From Candidatus Tepidiaquacellales bacterium UBA2330 (GTDB lineage Bacteria > Bacteroidota > Ignavibacteria > Tepidaquicellales > Tepidaquicellaceae), in NCBI GenBank assembly GCA_002344965.1, contig DDUU01000021.1:1-64000 (forward strand): a stretch of DNA of 64,000 nt, in the 5' to 3' direction. The position numbers and the translations under genes are program-made. Shown in pieces: positions 33,789 through 43,000 of the stretch (position 1 is the stretch's first letter; each line of letters begins with the position of its first letter). The notes under the pieces are model-generated. The model saw only the letters and a program-made list of their open reading frames with translations. It was not told the DNA's origin and made no database searches.

Positions 33789-36089
33789 TTAAAATCCGAC
33801 GCTGCCGGCAGGCGGATCAGCTGTTTCTCCGGTAGTTTCTTCTGGTGCGCTGTAATGATATATGTTACATTTCTTAGAATTGTTTTTCTTTATCGAAAGA
33901 TCGGTAACCGCCGGACACGAGCCGTTGCTTCTCATACCCGTGACAGTGCAAACAGCCGCTTCCTCAATTGTCTCAGGCATAAGGAAATAAGCTATCGGAA
34001 AATCAAACTGATCATCGGAATACAACTTGCCCATAAACCTTCCCCAAATAGGCGCGGCAGCAGTACCGCCTTGTCCGTATGATCCTCCGAACTTAACTCT
34101 CGCATCATCAAAACCTAACCATACACCCGCAACGAACTGCGGAGTAAATCCGATAAACCATGCGTCTGTGTAGCTCTGTGAAGTTCCGGTCTTTCCGGCA
34201 GCCGGTCTCTGAAAAAATTGTCTTACGCTTGTAGCGGTTCCGTAATCTATAACTCCCTGCATCATATCGCTCATTATATATGCTGTCTCTTCGCTCATTG
34301 CTTCTCTTGTCTGCGGATGAAATTCCTCAATAACTTTTCCGTTTCTGTCTTCTATTTTGAGGATCGCGATTGGTTCTACCCAAATGCCTTCGTTTGCAAA
34401 GGTTCCGAATGCGTTTGTAATTTCCAGCGGAGTTACTTCTCCTGCGCCGAGTGAAAGCGAGATCACATTCGGAAGTTCGGAGTTTATTCCCATATTGTGA
34501 GCAAGCTTTATCACATCCCCGATCGGAGCAATTTCCATTGCAGTCCTTGCTGCTACTACGTTAACTGATTTTGCAAGCGCGTCGCGGAGCGAAATGCTGC
34601 CGCCCGTTCCGCCGCCTTTAGGAGACCATGTCGTTCCGCCTGTGTTTACAATTAGAGGAGCGTTTGAAATCTTATATCCGGGAGAATAACCTTTTATGAT
34701 CGCCTCGGCGTAAACAAAGGGCTTGAATGAAGATCCCGGCTGGCGCTTGATCTGCGTAACATGATTCAAACCATACTTAAAATTGGAATTTGGATTTGAC
34801 CCTACCATTGCTTTTATTTCTCCGGTCTTAGGATTCATTACAACGAATCCGACCTGAACAGTCGAAGTGAGAATTTTTACGGAGTCAATAAATTTCTTAT
34901 CGGCTTTTAATCTGTCAGCGATATTTTTTCTTTCTTCTTCGGTCTTTGCTTTTTTGTATTCTTCGGAAAATCTTATGTTCCGGGAAACCGCGTCATCAAG
35001 TATTTGTTTTCTTTGAGGACTGTTCCAGTTCCAGTATCCGTTAAATGATTTTTGAAATGTGCTGAGCTGTTTTACAACTGCGTCCACTGCGTGTTTCTGA
35101 AATCTTGAATCAAGCGTTGTATATACTTTCAATCCGTCCCTGTAAAGATCATATCCGTGCTTCTCGGCTATGCCTTCCATTTGCTGCCTGACATATTCTG
35201 TGAACTGAGGCGCCGGCGAATTAAAAACCGCATAATCCTTTTTGAGAGAAATTTTCAGCGGATCGTTAACTGCTACATCAAGATTTTCTTTTGTGATAAA
35301 TTTTTCGGCATACATTTCGTTTAATACGAGATTTCTTCTTGCTACGGAGTTATCGGGCTTATCAACCGGATCATAATTAGCGGGAGATTTCAAAACACCT
35401 GCAAGCAATGCGCATTCGTCAAGCGTAAGCTCTTTAGCAGTTTTGTTAAAATAAGTCTGCGCAGCAGCTTCGACACCATACGCTCCTTTTCCGAAATATA
35501 CTGTATTCAGGTAGTAAGCAAGGATTTCTTCTTTCGTATAAGTCCTTTCTATCTGCACGGCAGTCATTGCTTCCCGGAGTTTTCTGTTAAATGAAATTTC
35601 CGTTCCGATATCCTTATAAAGATTTCTCGCGAGCTGCTGGGTAATGGTAGAAGCACCTTCTCTTGTAAGGCTTCCGCTCATTATATTTTTTATGAATGCT
35701 TTGAAAATCCTGTCAATGTCAACTCCCCAGTGATCATAAAACTTCTTGTCTTCAATTGCAATTAATGCGTTGACCATATCTTTAGGCATGTTTTCAAGAG
35801 TAACCTTGGTTCTGTTTTTTAGAAAGAACTTGTCGATAAGTTCTCCGTCAACGGAATAAATTTTAGTCGCTTCTTCAAGTTTTGGATTTTCAAGTTCGGC
35901 AAGCGAAGGAAGCGTTTTTGAAAGATAAAAAAGATAAGCGCATCCGGCAATTACTACTCCTATAAAAATCAGCATTGCCGAATAAAGAAAACCGCTGAAA
36001 GTATTTTTCCGTTTTACTTTCTTCTGTCTGTATTTTTTATCCGAAAAGTATTTATCTAATTCTTCTTCGGAATATTTGTTGTTGTCCAA
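33789..36089 (-). CDS. mrcA: Class A penicillin-binding protein (PBP1A-like)
   Basis: 766 aa. One N-terminal membrane anchor (about residues 31-53). The glycosyltransferase domain has IEDKKFYDHWGVD (catalytic Glu), GASTITQQLARNLYK and LAYYLNTVYFGKGAYG-type motifs. The transpeptidase domain has the nucleophile motif PGSSFKPF (SxxK), SVN and KTGTSQSYTDAWF. It polymerises and crosslinks peptidoglycan in the periplasm. A short C-terminal tail contains several Cys (CTVTGMRSNGSCP). It lies between lpxH and ndk in a likely operon. Confidence 0.95.
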   Translation of the reverse strand: MDNNKYSEEELDKYFSDKKYRQKKVKRKNTFSGFLYSAMLIFIGVVIAGCAYLFYLSKTLPSLAELENPKLEEATKIYSVDGELIDKFFLKNRTKVTLENMPKDMVNALIAIEDKKFYDHWGVDIDRIFKAFIKNIMSGSLTREGASTITQQLARNLYKDIGTEISFNRKLREAMTAVQIERTYTKEEILAYYLNTVYFGKGAYGVEAAAQTYFNKTAKELTLDECALLAGVLKSPANYDPVDKPDNSVARRNLVLNEMYAEKFITKENLDVAVNDPLKISLKKDYAVFNSPAPQFTEYVRQQMEGIAEKHGYDLYRDGLKVYTTLDSRFQKHAVDAVVKQLSTFQKSFNGYWNWNSPQRKQILDDAVSRNIRFSEEYKKAKTEEERKNIADRLKADKKFIDSVKILTSTVQVGFVVMNPKTGEIKAMVGSNPNSNFKYGLNHVTQIKRQPGSSFKPFVYAEAIIKGYSPGYKISNAPLIVNTGGTTWSPKGGGTGGSISLRDALAKSVNVVAARTAMEIAPIGDVIKLAHNMGINSELPNVISLSLGAGEVTPLEITNAFGTFANEGIWVEPIAILKIEDRNGKVIEEFHPQTREAMSEETAYIMSDMMQGVIDYGTATSVRQFFQRPAAGKTGTSQSYTDAWFIGFTPQFVAGVWLGFDDARVKFGGSYGQGGTAAAPIWGRFMGKLYSDDQFDFPIAYFLMPETIEEAAVCTVTGMRSNGSCPAVTDLSIKKNNSKKCNIYHYSAPEETTGETADPPAGSVGF

Positions 36090-36109
36090 ATTTTTTATTT
36101 CAGATTAAT

Positions 36110-36850
36110 TTATAACTTATTCGTGTCATTATATGTCTTAAGCTCAAACTTTCCCTCTTTATATACTCCGAATGAAAAATGATCTATCCAGTCGCCGAGA
36201 TTGATATAATAACCGTTTGCATGTTCCAGCATTTTCGGCTTATGTCTGTGACCCATTATTACGTAATTAAAACCGGATTCAAGCATTTCAAATGCCCGGT
36301 CTTTTAAGCCGTCTTTTTCGGAATAGTCCTTAACGCTCGTATGTTTTCTCGAAGTTTCGGACGTTCCCTTTGCAAGTCTGATACCTATAGTCGGATGTAT
36401 CATTGAATACAGTCTCTGACTTAATTTATTTCTCAGAATTTTTTTCAGAATTCTGTAACCCGTGTCATTGTGTGCAAATCCGTCGCCGTGATGTATGAAA
36501 AATTTTTTACCGTCAATTTCTCTTTCAATGTGCGTATGACAAATTTCTATTCCGAATTCATCTTTAAAAAAATTGCCATTCCAGAAATCATGATTTCCTG
36601 CTATATAATTAATCTTTACACCGCTCATAGTAAGTTCGAAGATCTTTGTAAACAGCCGGTAATAACCTTTCGGCACTACGTATTTATATTCAATCCAACA
36701 ATCAAAAAGATCTCCTACAATGAAGATCTCTTTAGCATCTTCCCGAATGCTCTGAAGGAATTCAGTAAGTCTGGATTCTTTCAGCTTTTCTTTTTCCGGG
36801 GATTCCAGTCCAAGATGTACATCGGAAAAAAAATAGTATGCGCCTCTCAT
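36110..36850 (-). CDS. lpxH: UDP-2,3-diacylglucosamine diphosphatase (LpxH)
   Basis: 246 aa calcineurin-like phosphoesterase. Metal-binding motifs: YFFSDVHLG, FIVGDLFDCWIEY, AGNHDFWNG, HHGDGFAHND and VIMGHRHKP. The DCWIEY and NHDFWNG variants point to LpxH rather than a generic phosphatase. LpxH produces lipid X in lipid A synthesis, implying an LPS-type outer membrane. It lies 20 bases upstream of the PBP1A gene. Confidence 0.92.
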   Translation of the reverse strand: MRGAYYFFSDVHLGLESPEKEKLKESRLTEFLQSIREDAKEIFIVGDLFDCWIEYKYVVPKGYYRLFTKIFELTMSGVKINYIAGNHDFWNGNFFKDEFGIEICHTHIEREIDGKKFFIHHGDGFAHNDTGYRILKKILRNKLSQRLYSMIHPTIGIRLAKGTSETSRKHTSVKDYSEKDGLKDRAFEMLESGFNYVIMGHRHKPKMLEHANGYYINLGDWIDHFSFGVYKEGKFELKTYNDTNKL

Positions 36851-36868
36851 TTATATTAAAGTAAAATA

Positions 36869-37315
36869 CTATTTTACTTTTATCTTGGCGGAAAAATTTT
36901 GATTTGCCATTTTGCAGACGCCGTCAGATACAGTGCAGTATCCGAATTTAACTTTTCCGGTAATCGTAATTGTAGAACCGCTGGCTGCATTATCCGGAAC
37001 TCTGAAATTATATTTTACTTTTGAGTTGCTGATATATTCGCCGTCTCCGCCGGAATAATCCTGAAATCCGTTTCCTTCTATTCCGCCGGATGTAAGATCC
37101 ATTGTGACACCCGGATCTTTCGGGATCTTAACTTTTGATCCGGTCTTAAAAGAAATAGTCAAAACTCCTGACTCTCCCGGACTGTAAGATTTTTTATTTG
37201 CGCTTGCGCTGACACCCGGTGCTGATGATCCGGATTCATTAATACTCATTCCTGTCATCAATGGAAATATTATCAAGATGACAACAAAAAATGCTGTTTT
37301 TTTTATAAATTTCAA
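36869..37315 (-). CDS. Secreted DsbD N-terminal-like (DsbDN) protein
   Basis: 148 aa. Signal peptide about residues 1-24. The rest resembles the N-terminal immunoglobulin-like domain of the disulfide reductase DsbD: SYSPGESGVLTISFKTG, VKYNFRVPDNAASG and the paired cysteines in FGYCTVSDGVCKMAN. The DsbD membrane and thioredoxin domains are missing, so it stands alone as a periplasmic domain that may relay thiols to a separate partner. It begins a minus-strand run, 18 bases upstream of lpxH. Confidence 0.8.
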   Translation of the reverse strand: MKFIKKTAFFVVILIIFPLMTGMSINESGSSAPGVSASANKKSYSPGESGVLTISFKTGSKVKIPKDPGVTMDLTSGGIEGNGFQDYSGGDGEYISNSKVKYNFRVPDNAASGSTITITGKVKFGYCTVSDGVCKMANQNFSAKIKVK

Positions 37316-37625
37316 CTTTATTACTCCTGTTTTTTATTTAAAAATATACTCATTTTGATTTTTTATACAAAGACAATAGTCAGTCAAGTTACAAGTTTCA
37401 AGTTTCAAGTTTCAAGTTTCAAATTACAAGTTGCTGGTTTCGGCATAATATTTTTGATTATAGAAATTTTGTTAATAAAATTAACTATTAACTTGAAATA
37501 AAATATTTGTAACTTGAAATTAATTATTCGTAACTTGAAATTAATTATTCGTAACTTGAAATTAATTATTCGTAACTTGAAATTAATTATTCGTAACTTG
37601 AAACTCGTAATTCGTAATTATCTTT
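37316..37625. repeat. Intergenic region with two short tandem-repeat arrays in inverted order
   Basis: 37392-37424 holds four copies of the 7-mer caagttt plus a partial. 37509-37604 holds four copies of a 21-mer (gtaacttgaaattaattatt plus c) and a partial fifth. The first array's complement (aaacttg) shares the aacttgaaa core with the second, so the two could pair across about 85 bases of AT-rich DNA. No gene is present in this interval. Confidence 0.85.
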
Positions 37626-38474
37626 TCAGTATCTTCTTATTATATGATCACCGCCGGAACCGTTCATAAAATTTTTATGAGATTCAATATGCGCATAAGC
37701 ATTATGGTTATGAATGCTTTCAAAATTCTCTGCTTCGACGCTGTACCAGATTATGTTTTTTATTTTTTTAAGTTTTAAAACTACGTTTCGTACAAGATCT
37801 TCGACAAACACCGGATTTTCATAAGCTCTTTCGGTAACATATCTTTCATCTTCTCTTTTCAGAAGTGAAAACAATTCACAGCTCGCGCTTGACTCTGCAA
37901 CTTTAATTATATCTTCAATCCATACAGTATTGCGGAATCTGACCGATATTGTAACTTCACCTCTCTGATTATGAGCGCCGTATTTTGAAATGTTTTTTGA
38001 GCACGGACAAAGTGTCGTAACGGGCACTTTAACAGTCAGTACAAAATCTTTTTTCTTCCCGGACCTGACAGCATGAAATTTAACGGAATAATCTATAAGA
38101 GAAGGCTTTCCGGTTACAGGCGCTTTCTTCATTTTGAAATAAGGGAATTCAATTTCAATGTGAGATGAATTTGAATTCAGTCTCTTCTGCATATTTACAA
38201 GAATCAAATCTATTGAATCAACATGAATCTCACGTGTTTCACACTGAAGTATTTCGACAAACCTGCTCATATGTGTTCCTTTAAATTCTTTCGGAAGATC
38301 AACGGTCATTGAAACTGTGGCAATCGTGTGCTGAAGTTCATTATCCTTATCTCTGACTGCAAACGGATATTTAAGATTTTTTACGCCTACTTTATCAATC
38401 GGTAACTCTCTGAGATCGGTTTGATTTTGTGTATCCGGAAGTTTAGTTACTGCTTCAGTAACAACTTTTTTCAA
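37626..38474 (-). CDS. folE2: GTP cyclohydrolase FolE2
   Basis: 282 aa. Matches the FolE2/MptA (type IB) family: VGVKNLKYPFAVRD at the N-terminus, GTHMSRFVEIL, VPVTTLCPCSKNIS with the metal-ligand Cys, YGAHNQRGEV, SSASCELFSLLKREDE and NHNAYAHIES. It makes dihydroneopterin triphosphate from GTP as the first step of folate synthesis. This type can use metals other than zinc and is often linked to zinc limitation, though no zinc-responsive operator is evident. It is last in the ispD-to-folE2 minus-strand run. Confidence 0.95.
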   Translation of the reverse strand: MKKVVTEAVTKLPDTQNQTDLRELPIDKVGVKNLKYPFAVRDKDNELQHTIATVSMTVDLPKEFKGTHMSRFVEILQCETREIHVDSIDLILVNMQKRLNSNSSHIEIEFPYFKMKKAPVTGKPSLIDYSVKFHAVRSGKKKDFVLTVKVPVTTLCPCSKNISKYGAHNQRGEVTISVRFRNTVWIEDIIKVAESSASCELFSLLKREDERYVTERAYENPVFVEDLVRNVVLKLKKIKNIIWYSVEAENFESIHNHNAYAHIESHKNFMNGSGGDHIIRRY

Positions 38475-38555
38475 AATATTTCCTTTTTTAATTAAATTTA
38501 ATACTTATTGCACGGTTTGTTAAACCTATCGAGTAATTTTAAAATTTCAGATTTT

Positions 38556-39023
38556 TTAAATTATTTCCTTTATTTCAGGAAAACCTGCGCAGTCAAGCGA
38601 TATAAAAAACGGTTCGTCTTTATCTTCATAAATTCTGCTCCATATAAATTTTTTATCTGTTTCGGGAATGTTATGACTGTTGAATTGATCGGGGTGAATG
38701 AATAAGAAATTTCCTTCAATACAGTCAGCGGGAATTTCAGAGATCCTGGGTTTATATTTCATCAGAAAGATCATTACATTTCCGATGTGAGGATATTTAT
38801 TCTCCGTCACAATGCCTGCGAGTTTCCAGTCGCTGCTTACGGAGTTTATGCCGCATTCTTCCATTGCTTCCCTTACTGCACAATGAACGGGTGACTCAGC
38901 TGAAGCTGTTTCCACTTTTCCGCCCGGTGGAGAGATCAGACCTTTATTCGGATTTTTCTGTCTTTCCATCAGAAGATATTCACCTTTGTCATTTTGTATA
39001 TATAATAGAGTGGCAAGTATCAT
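38556..39023 (-). CDS. NUDIX hydrolase, MutT-like
   Basis: 155 aa. N-terminus ILATLLYIQNDKGEYLLMERQ. The Nudix box reads GGKVETASAESPVHCAVREAMEECG followed by I (positions about 34-59), in which the usual G-x5-E spacing is lengthened by two residues but the REAMEEC core is intact. It is probably a nucleoside-triphosphate pyrophosphohydrolase of the MutT/8-oxo-dGTP type. It lies 9 bases downstream of the amidohydrolase-like gene. Confidence 0.9.
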   Translation of the reverse strand: MILATLLYIQNDKGEYLLMERQKNPNKGLISPPGGKVETASAESPVHCAVREAMEECGINSVSSDWKLAGIVTENKYPHIGNVMIFLMKYKPRISEIPADCIEGNFLFIHPDQFNSHNIPETDKKFIWSRIYEDKDEPFFISLDCAGFPEIKEII

Positions 39024-39032
39024 TATGAGATA

Positions 39033-40937
39033 TTAATCTTTATCTCCGAAACCGAATTTCAGTTTACCTTTCTTAAATGCGGGCTTTGATTCTTCAATTG
39101 GTTTTTCTTCAAAGACGGTAATTTTCTCTTTGTCAATTTCTTCAATCTCATCCGTTTTAATATTATCGGTAATCTCAGAAGGTCGGATATTTATCTGGAT
39201 GTCTGTAATACCTGAAATTTCAGTTTCTTCTGAAAATTCTTTAAGCGGAGTAATATCTTTAACACCGGTTTTTCTGTGCTGTTTTAGAATATGCGGTTGT
39301 TGCTGCATTTTATCTGACTCAGATAAAATATCTATATCTGCGCCAGTTTCCTTAATATCAACAAAATTAATTGTTTCATCAGATGTATCGACAGTATTTT
39401 CTCTCTTCTTTTCAAATTCTTCTTCTTTTTTTCCGATAATTGAAAATTCACCTTCGCCTTCGTATGTTCCGGTTTCCGTCATATCGACAAATATTTCTGG
39501 TTTTACCAAAACATCATCTGTTTCATCCTTGCTAATCCCGCCGAGAGAAATTTTATCTACTCTTTCTCTCATCAGATATTTCTCTTTATATTCGCTGTAC
39601 ATTCCGGCTTTATATAATTTATTTGAAATAGCGAGAGATTTTATTTTCAGCTCATGCTCATTAACGCCAGCAAGTCTGTTTTCTATTACAACATGTTCTC
39701 CTTTAATCAGCACATCGGATATATCCTTTACAGTAAGATTCTGAATAATGAATTCACTTACGCTTTCGCCGGTAATTTCCGGCGCTGAAAGCGTATTACG
39801 AAGATCATCAATAGAAAAGAATATAAAATCAGCAGATTTATTTCTTTCGACTGAACCAGTAACATTGGATAATCCGAAAAGCAAAGAAGGATTTTTTACG
39901 GCCATTTTAATTACTGATTCATACTGCAGAGAACTTTTGGGAATTATATTGGACAATATTTTCAGTTCGGTGAGAATATTCTTTCCGGTATAACCGGTTC
40001 CGATAATAATATTCAGACCTGAAAAAAGCAGCTCATCAATATCTATTTTCCTGCCGGCAAGATTCAGATAATCTGAAGGCGATATCAGAACAGAAGCGTT
40101 TTTCTTTTTCAGAATATCAAGCTCAATCTGATTTATCTGAGTCGGATTATAGACGACGGTTGAAGAATTAATCAGATCCATTTCTGATAATACCGTAATT
40201 AACGGCTTGCCGAAAATTTTCTTTACGGATTCGATTACTGTTTGCGAGACCGAAGCTTCGATAAAAAACTTTGCTCCGGACTGAGCAAGTGATTTTTTTA
40301 TGGACGAAAGGGAATAGTTATTTATCTGTTCATCAGGTATTAATCCTACCGACAAGGAATTTACCAAACCGCTGTCTGCTTGATCCGAACCAAGAATATT
40401 CTGATCAAAAGCTCTGAGGTCAAAATACTGTTTGAATTTATTATTACCTGTAAACACTCTGTCAAAAACGCTTTTTGAAATACAGCTGCTGGATTCACTG
40501 ATAAAGACTTCACCGTTTTTCAGAGCTTTTTTATGACTGATGTTAAGAAGTTCAGACATAATGCCTGAATTAAAATCATCAGAAATAAAATTTTCAACAA
40601 GTCTCAGCGAATGCCAGGTTCTCAGATTTTCATAGCTGCATTTGCCGAGAAAATGGCTGCAGAGAGAGAATGAAGAATTCAAAGCGGAATTAAAAAATCC
40701 CGGCATGACAATTTTGTCTTTTGCGTCAATTATTACGGCATCAGGATTTTTAGATACAAATTCTTTTTCGCTGAATTTATTTTCAAAGTCAGTTAAAAAT
40801 ATCTTCCCGTTTTTCAGTATAACGGTAAAGTAACCTGCGGAAGAATTTTTATCCAGCGTAAGAACCAGTCCGTTTTTAATTACTGTAAATTTATCCTGCA
40901 AAATGTTTGCATTTTTTTCCTGAACTAATTTAATCAC
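39033..40937 (-). CDS. Degenerate amidohydrolase-like protein with acidic tail
   Basis: 634 aa. Residues about 15-440 follow the amidohydrolase plan: a small beta-sandwich (VIKNGLVLTLDK, VIIDAKDKIVMPGF), the barrel, and a closing sandwich (NPSLLFGLSNVTGSVERNKS, ADFIFFSIDDL). The metal-binding HxH after PGF is replaced: PGFFNSALN has A85 and N87. The late GTD is GTGYTG. It is therefore probably not a metal hydrolase. Residues about 450-634 are a low-complexity Glu/Asp/Lys-rich tail. It starts at GTG, overlapping the asparaginase stop by 4 bases, so it is translationally coupled. Function unknown. Confidence 0.75.
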   Translation of the reverse strand: MIKLVQEKNANILQDKFTVIKNGLVLTLDKNSSAGYFTVILKNGKIFLTDFENKFSEKEFVSKNPDAVIIDAKDKIVMPGFFNSALNSSFSLCSHFLGKCSYENLRTWHSLRLVENFISDDFNSGIMSELLNISHKKALKNGEVFISESSSCISKSVFDRVFTGNNKFKQYFDLRAFDQNILGSDQADSGLVNSLSVGLIPDEQINNYSLSSIKKSLAQSGAKFFIEASVSQTVIESVKKIFGKPLITVLSEMDLINSSTVVYNPTQINQIELDILKKKNASVLISPSDYLNLAGRKIDIDELLFSGLNIIIGTGYTGKNILTELKILSNIIPKSSLQYESVIKMAVKNPSLLFGLSNVTGSVERNKSADFIFFSIDDLRNTLSAPEITGESVSEFIIQNLTVKDISDVLIKGEHVVIENRLAGVNEHELKIKSLAISNKLYKAGMYSEYKEKYLMRERVDKISLGGISKDETDDVLVKPEIFVDMTETGTYEGEGEFSIIGKKEEEFEKKRENTVDTSDETINFVDIKETGADIDILSESDKMQQQPHILKQHRKTGVKDITPLKEFSEETEISGITDIQINIRPSEITDNIKTDEIEEIDKEKITVFEEKPIEESKPAFKKGKLKFGFGDKD

Positions 40938-41893
40938 AAATCTTCGATAATAAATTTTTCATTAATAAAATAATCACTTTCATTGAGTGAATTGTCGTCA
41001 TTTTTATATACCGCATACTGAAATCCTTCTCTGACGCTGAATGCGCCGTATTCTCCCTTTACATTAAGAGCAATAAATCCAACCTGATAAATATGATCTC
41101 TGTTAATATCTGAAAGCTTATTCAGTTTATAAACTCTTTCGCAAGCAAGACGGCACGCTTCTGTCGGAGACTTTCCGTTTCTCATAAGCTCTACAATGAG
41201 AAAACTTCCGCAGGCGCGGATACATTCTTCGCCTCTTCCGGTAGAAGCAGCTCCTCCGATCTCTCCGTCCACATATAATCCGGAACCGATGATCGGACTG
41301 TCGCCGACTCTTCCTTTAAGTTTCCATGCCATTCCGCTTGTAGTGCATGATGCGGAAATGTGACCTTCCTTATCGATCGCCACCATTCCGATAGTATCGT
41401 GATTTCCGTCCGCATTAATTTTATTTATAATCTCTTTTTTAGCAAGAAAATCATCCGTATGTATTTCTTCTGCTTTCCTTCCGCCGGAAGCTTTCCACTG
41501 ATGAAATCTTCTGATTGAATTTTCAGTCAGCAGACTTTCGGGTCTGAATCCGTTTTTTAAAGCAAAGTCATAAGCGCCGTCACCTGCAAGTATTGTGTGT
41601 TCCGTATTTTCAAGAATGAGTCTTGCAAGACTTATCGGATTCTTAATATTCTCAAGACTGATAACCGATCCGATCCTCGCCCGCCAGTCCATGATAGCTG
41701 CGTCCAGCGTAACGCTGCCTTCACAGTCCGGAAGTCCGCCGAAACCGACGCTCAGAACTTCAGGATCATCCTCGGAAATTTTCACTCCCATCTCAACAGC
41801 GTCAAGAGAATTTCCTCCGTCTTTAAGGATCCTGTACGCTTCTTCATTTGCGGCGAGTCCGTGTTTCCATGTAGAGATTACAACAGGTTCCAT
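40934..41893 (-). CDS. Isoaspartyl peptidase / glycosylasparaginase (Ntn hydrolase)
   Basis: 319 aa. The family is recognised by VISTWKHGLAANEEAYRIL, GGNSLDAVEMGV, GFGGLPDCEGSVTLDAAIMDW, and the autocleavage nucleophile Thr in NHDTIGMVAIDKEGH. Downstream binding motifs are GRVGDSPIIGSGLYVD and GAASTGRGE. The enzyme is processed into two chains at the Thr. There is no signal peptide, so it is probably cytoplasmic. GFGGLPDCEG favours the aspartylglucosaminidase branch, but the natural substrate is not certain. Confidence 0.92.
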   Translation of the reverse strand: MEPVVISTWKHGLAANEEAYRILKDGGNSLDAVEMGVKISEDDPEVLSVGFGGLPDCEGSVTLDAAIMDWRARIGSVISLENIKNPISLARLILENTEHTILAGDGAYDFALKNGFRPESLLTENSIRRFHQWKASGGRKAEEIHTDDFLAKKEIINKINADGNHDTIGMVAIDKEGHISASCTTSGMAWKLKGRVGDSPIIGSGLYVDGEIGGAASTGRGEECIRACGSFLIVELMRNGKSPTEACRLACERVYKLNKLSDINRDHIYQVGFIALNVKGEYGAFSVREGFQYAVYKNDDNSLNESDYFINEKFIIEDL

Positions 41894-41914
41894 GCAATAT
41901 AATAATTTTTAAAA

Positions 41915-42946
41915 TTAATTTTTTATGTGCTTAGAAATTGTTTCGAAAGTTCTGTCAAATCTGTATGCAATGTTCATATGTCCGTCATTAAATTCTTCAT
42001 GTATATATTTTATATTATTTTTATTCAGTTTTTCACAAAATATTCTGGCGCCGATGTGCAGGTTATATTCATCTCTGATTCCTGCATCGAGATAAATCAG
42101 TTTCAGTTTTTTCAAAGCGGAAGAATATTTTTTTACAAGTCTTACAGGGTCGTGAGCAAGCCATTTATTAAATACTTTTAAATCAGGTTCACCTGTATAC
42201 ACATCATACGGCAGATCGAAATTATAACCTTTTGTTTTCAAAGCTTTTGGATTAGGGGAGAAACAGCTTGCCATACCAATGGTGTTCAGCATATCGAAAA
42301 AATTCTTTGGTTTGGGCTGATCGAAATTTAGTTTTTTCTTTATAAAAATCTCAACTCCTTTGTGGCCTTTTCCGAACTGTTCAAATCCAATCAGCGCTTT
42401 GGGAAAGTCCGGCATGTAGCAGTATTCAAAAGCCATATCTCCTGAAGTGGAGCACATCAGTCCGAAGACTTCAGGATTTCTCATTGCGAGAATAACCGCT
42501 CCGTATCCTCCGCTGGATTTTCCGCATACAGCACGGCTAATGCTTTGAGGAAGCGTGCGGAATTTTAAATCAATATAAGGTACAAGCTCGCGGATAATAT
42601 AATCTTCATACTTTCCTGTAGCGGTTGAATTTATAAACTGACTGCCGCCGTATTTTGTAATGCAGTCCGGCATTACAACTATCATCTCTTTCATTTTTCC
42701 GGAAGAGATTAGACGGTCAAGCCGCTGATGAATATTTTCCGAAAGAAAAGAAAAGTTTAAATGCGAAATGCCTTTACCTGTAAATCCTGAAATAAGAAAT
42801 GCTACCGGAAATCTTTTATTTAGCGAAGAAAAATACGAAGGCGGAAGATAGACCGGAAAGTCTCTGATATACGGATCATTGAGAGGATTACCTTTCAGAA
42901 TTCCGCTTTCAAAAGTTTCAAGTACGACCGATCCCTTTTCTTTCAT
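41915..42946 (-). CDS. Putative esterase (D-family alpha/beta hydrolase)
   Basis: 343 aa. Matches the esterase D / Fes type: RDFPVYLPPSYF, FPVAFLISGFTG, MIVVMPDCIT, YEDYIIRELVPYIDLKFRT and the nucleophile elbow CGKSSGGYGAVILAM. A late acid (YLDAGIRDEYNLHIGARIF) and His (NDGHMNIAYRFD) complete a triad. No signal peptide. The substrate is unknown; the family includes formylglutathione hydrolases and enterochelin esterases. It lies between ispD and the asparaginase gene. Confidence 0.9.
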   Translation of the reverse strand: MKEKGSVVLETFESGILKGNPLNDPYIRDFPVYLPPSYFSSLNKRFPVAFLISGFTGKGISHLNFSFLSENIHQRLDRLISSGKMKEMIVVMPDCITKYGGSQFINSTATGKYEDYIIRELVPYIDLKFRTLPQSISRAVCGKSSGGYGAVILAMRNPEVFGLMCSTSGDMAFEYCYMPDFPKALIGFEQFGKGHKGVEIFIKKKLNFDQPKPKNFFDMLNTIGMASCFSPNPKALKTKGYNFDLPYDVYTGEPDLKVFNKWLAHDPVRLVKKYSSALKKLKLIYLDAGIRDEYNLHIGARIFCEKLNKNNIKYIHEEFNDGHMNIAYRFDRTFETISKHIKN

Positions 42947-43000
42947 TATACTGTTATAGAATTCACGTTTCCGTCTCTGCTGAACTAACCGTTAAAACGG

